From NCBI GenBank assembly GCA_937863905.1, contig CALMHV010000115.1, positions 1-6,106 on the forward strand: a stretch of 6,106 nucleotides of DNA, in the 5' to 3' direction. Each line of letters begins with the position of its first letter. The first letter of the stretch is position 1. Below, piece by piece: positions 5,813 through 6,106 of this stretch. Under the pieces are notes generated by a model. The model was not told the DNA's origin. It searched no databases and was given only the letters and a program-made list of their open reading frames with translations. The position numbers were made by a program, and so were the translations under genes. This DNA comes from an uncultured Bacillota bacterium. GTDB lineage: Bacteria; Bacillota; Sulfobacillia; UBA995; UBA9673.

Positions 5813-5819
5813 TCCCCCT
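5813..5819 (-). promoter_or_regulatory. sigG ribosome-binding site deciding a TTG start
   Basis: AGGGGGA on the minus strand ends 10 nt before the TTG at 5802. No ATG or GTG occurs in frame between it and the conserved NKVEICG segment, so TTG is the best start. Confidence 0.6.
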
Positions 5820-5830
5820 GCCCACTACCA

Positions 5831-5863
5831 TAATTTTACTGTGTGGACTAGGGGTGATTATGC
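5831..5863 (-). promoter_or_regulatory. Candidate forespore promoter of sigG
   Basis: The minus strand has GCATA (5859-5863), a full match to both GYWTA (sigma-F) and GMATR (sigma-G) -35 elements, then 18 nt, then AGTAAAATTA (5831-5840), matching all but the first constrained position of a sigma-F-like -10. The spacer is about 2-3 nt longer than usual for sigma-F. The site is one of the few AT-rich patches in the window and would give a leader of about 20 nt. sigG is transcribed by sigma-F and then by itself in Bacillus. Confidence 0.4.
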
Positions 5864-5880
5864 CCACGGCGGGAGGGGGT

Positions 5881-6096
5881 TTATTCCGGTGGCGGTCTGG
5901 ACCCAAGGTCATCCGGACCGCCAAGCGCTCTAAGGCCTTTCCCGATGCGGTCGCTCTTCCCAAGCGTGTGGAGAGCAAGTCTCCCGCAGTGCGGGCACTC
6001 GATCACGAACAGGTCCAGAAAATGGAAGACCGAAAACAACAAGGAGGAAACGGTGACCGTGTGGGGCTTTCGGCACCGAACGCAGACGACGGGCAC
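5881..6096 (-). CDS. Small four-cysteine zinc-ribbon-like protein, function unknown
   Basis: I do not recognise this family. The 71-residue reading has two CxxC pairs, C5/C8 (CVRC) and C34/C37 (CPHCG), separated by a hydrophobic stretch (about 17-33, SSLLFSVFHFLDLFVIE). This suggests a zinc ribbon with a buried or amphipathic insert; a membrane segment is less likely given the charged and polar residues. The tail from about 48 to 71 is Gly/Arg/Pro/Asp-rich and probably disordered. The GTG at 6096 is the first start inside the window, but it has no clear Shine-Dalgarno and the frame stays open to the window edge, so the gene may begin beyond it. It ends (TAA) 78 bases before sigG on the same strand. 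In many spore formers spoIIGA-sigE precedes sigG directly, so this ORF occupies an unusual slot. The paired CxxC motifs argue that it is real. Confidence 0.6.
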   Translation of the reverse strand: MPVVCVRCRKPHTVTVSSLLFSVFHFLDLFVIECPHCGRLALHTLGKSDRIGKGLRALGGPDDLGSRPPPE

Positions 6097-6106
6097 CGCC
6101 GGCCTG

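Overview
The window comes from a high-GC, endospore-forming member of the Bacillota (Firmicutes), probably a clostridial or related deep-branching lineage. Three things point there: an unmistakable forespore sigma factor SigG, the sporulation signal protein SpoIIR, and a YlmC/YmxH-family protein. The composition is clearly GC-rich, and non-ATG starts are common (GTG or TTG in four of the five complete genes). I cannot name the genus from this sequence.

All convincing genes lie on the minus strand, so the reading order runs from high to low coordinates. First comes a small four-cysteine, zinc-ribbon-like protein of unknown function at the window edge (5881-6096, possibly 5'-incomplete). It is followed by sigG (5029-5802), spoIIR (3813-4829), a ylmC/ymxH-type PRC-barrel gene (3470-3730), nrdR (2670-3191) and nrdJ (22-2673). 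Nothing on the plus strand is convincing; its long open frames are antisense shadows of GC-rich coding sequence.

There are two functional blocks. The sporulation block covers forespore development: SigG drives late forespore transcription, and SpoIIR is the forespore signal that leads to activation of mother-cell sigma-E. Candidate forespore-type promoters precede sigG and spoIIR, and a GC hairpin follows sigG. The second block is a deoxyribonucleotide synthesis operon: nrdR encodes the Zn-ribbon/ATP-cone repressor and nrdJ the adenosylcobalamin-dependent class II ribonucleotide reductase. The two reading frames overlap by four bases (ATGA). Upstream of nrdR is a promoter with a perfect TATAAT, bracketed by two 16-bp NrdR-box-like sites whose starts are 31 bp apart. 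That layout predicts that NrdR represses its own operon.

I see no mobile element, CRISPR array, tRNA, rRNA or clear novel defence-type system. The most informative points are the symmetric NrdR operator, the placement of spoIIR directly between sigG and ylmC, the small zinc-ribbon ORF before sigG, and the long Gly/Asp/Pro-rich arm that carries the NrdJ cysteine tail.
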